Source of the DNA: CAZQVN01 sp964596775
GTDB taxonomy: Bacteria > Eisenbacteria > RBG-16-71-46 > JABDJR01 > JAWXBZ01
DNA length: 13,757 bases
Assembly: GCA_964596775.1 (NCBI GenBank)
Contig: CAZQVN010000077.1
Location: forward strand, 1 to 13,757
Direction of reading: 5' to 3'
Shown piece after piece: positions 13,195-13,757 of the stretch. Both the position numbers and the translations under genes were made by a program. Each line of letters begins with the position of its first letter. Position 1 is the first letter of the stretch. The notes beneath the pieces were generated by a model. That model was not told the origin of the DNA. It saw only the letters and a program-made list of their open reading frames with translations, and did not search any database.

Positions 13195-13757
13195 TCAGTC
13201 CACGACTTCGAAGTCCGCGTCCACGGTCTTGTCCTTCTTCTCCCCGGAGCCGGCCTGGCCGGTACCGCCGGGTCCACCCGGTCCTCCCGGTCCGCCGGGG
13301 CCGCCCGGACCCGCCTGGTCGCCGGCCTGCTGGTACATCTTGCCGGCCACCTCGTGGAAGATCGTGGTCAGCGCTTCGGAGGCGGACTTGATCTCCTCGA
13401 TGTTCTCCCCCTTCAGCGTTTCCCGGACGCGCTCGATCGCGGCCTCGACTTTACCCTTCGTGTCCGCGTCGACCTTGTCGCCGAATTCCTTGAGCTGCTT
13501 CTCCGACTGGTAAGCCAGGCTCTCGGCGCCGTTGCGCACCTCGATCTCTTCGCGCTTCTTCTTGTCCTCGCCGGCGTGCAGCTCGGCATCCTTCACCATC
13601 TTCTTGATCTCGTCCTCGGACAGGCCGCTGGACGCCTGGATCTTGATGCTCTGCTCCTTGCCGGTGGCCTTGTCGCGCGCGGACACCGAGAGGATGCCGT
13701 TCGCGTCGATGTCGAACGTCACCTCGATCTGCGGAACGCCGCGCGGCGCCGGCGGGA
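13195..13757 (-). CDS. dnaK: Chaperone protein DnaK (Hsp70), C-terminal part
   Basis: About 187 codons of dnaK are visible, and the gene continues past the window edge. The first residues, PPAPRGVPQIEVTFDIDANG, belong to the substrate-binding beta domain, followed by GILSVSARDKATGKEQSI and the helical lid (SGLSEDEIKKMVKDAE onward). The end, VDADFEVVD, matches the EEVD-like bacterial DnaK tail that contacts partners. Between lid and tail is a linker with five GPG-type repeats (about 13262-13310), more collagen-like than the usual Gly/Gln/Ala linker. The GTG at 13720-13722 is an internal valine codon, not a start. An intrinsic terminator follows the stop. Confidence 0.96.
   Translation of the reverse strand, partial: PPAPRGVPQIEVTFDIDANGILSVSARDKATGKEQSIKIQASSGLSEDEIKKMVKDAELHAGEDKKKREEIEVRNGAESLAYQSEKQLKEFGDKVDADTKGKVEAAIERVRETLKGENIEEIKSASEALTTIFHEVAGKMYQQAGDQAGPGGPGGPGGPGGPGGTGQAGSGEKKDKTVDADFEVVD

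Noticed and set aside
13262..13310. GGTCC/CCGGG-rich repeats as a DNA repeat array
   Set aside because: They encode the GPGG linker of DnaK in frame and vary at third positions, so this is coding low complexity and not a CRISPR or mobile repeat.

Overview
The window is about 13.8 kb of GC-rich bacterial DNA, almost fully coding, with most genes on the minus strand. A 100-N scaffold gap flanked by an exact 55-bp duplication points to a draft, probably metagenome-derived, assembly. The gene set (cytoplasmic NagZ, AnmK and MurQ, a SpoIID/LytB lipoprotein, CUT1-type permeases, a DUF1844 protein beside dnaK/dnaJ, a GT-C-like membrane protein) fits an uncultured high-GC lineage such as Acidobacteriota, Gemmatimonadota or Eisenbacteria. 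I cannot fix the phylum from this sequence.

Layout. (1) 1-134: the 5' part of a tRNA-Asp(GUC) gene, minus strand and cut by the window edge, with its own promoter. (2) 135-9750: a tight eight-gene minus-strand operon. In transcription order it is murQ, sugar-binding lipoprotein, permease 1, permease 2, secreted M24 aminopeptidase, anmK, SpoIID/LytB lipoprotein, nagZ. Several junctions are ATGA, GTGA or TGATG overlaps. (3) 9751-9920: intergenic region with a plausible sigma70-type promoter for the operon. (4) 9921-11540: a plus-strand polytopic membrane protein resembling GT-C glycosyltransferases. (5) 11566-13757, minus strand: the C-terminal part of dnaK, a strong intrinsic terminator, a DUF1844 gene and dnaJ.

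The operon reads as a complete peptidoglycan-sugar recycling pathway. SpoIID/LytB proteins cleave glycan strands and can release 1,6-anhydroMurNAc ends. The ABC importer (binding protein plus two permeases, no ATPase here) would bring in the sugar or disaccharide. NagZ splits GlcNAc-anhMurNAc, AnmK makes MurNAc-6-phosphate, and MurQ converts that to GlcNAc-6-phosphate and D-lactate. The importer would replace the AmpG permease or MurP PTS of better-known systems. Its substrate is inferred from context only.

The most unusual sequence feature is a roughly 150-bp palindromic element at the murQ/binding-protein junction. It forms a 20-bp helix enclosing two GGA-loop hairpins, is bounded by near-identical 7-bp repeats, and seems to have inserted in frame into the signal-peptide codons of the binding-protein gene. 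Removing it in silico restores a compact lipoprotein signal peptide behind a strong ribosome binding site coupled to murQ.
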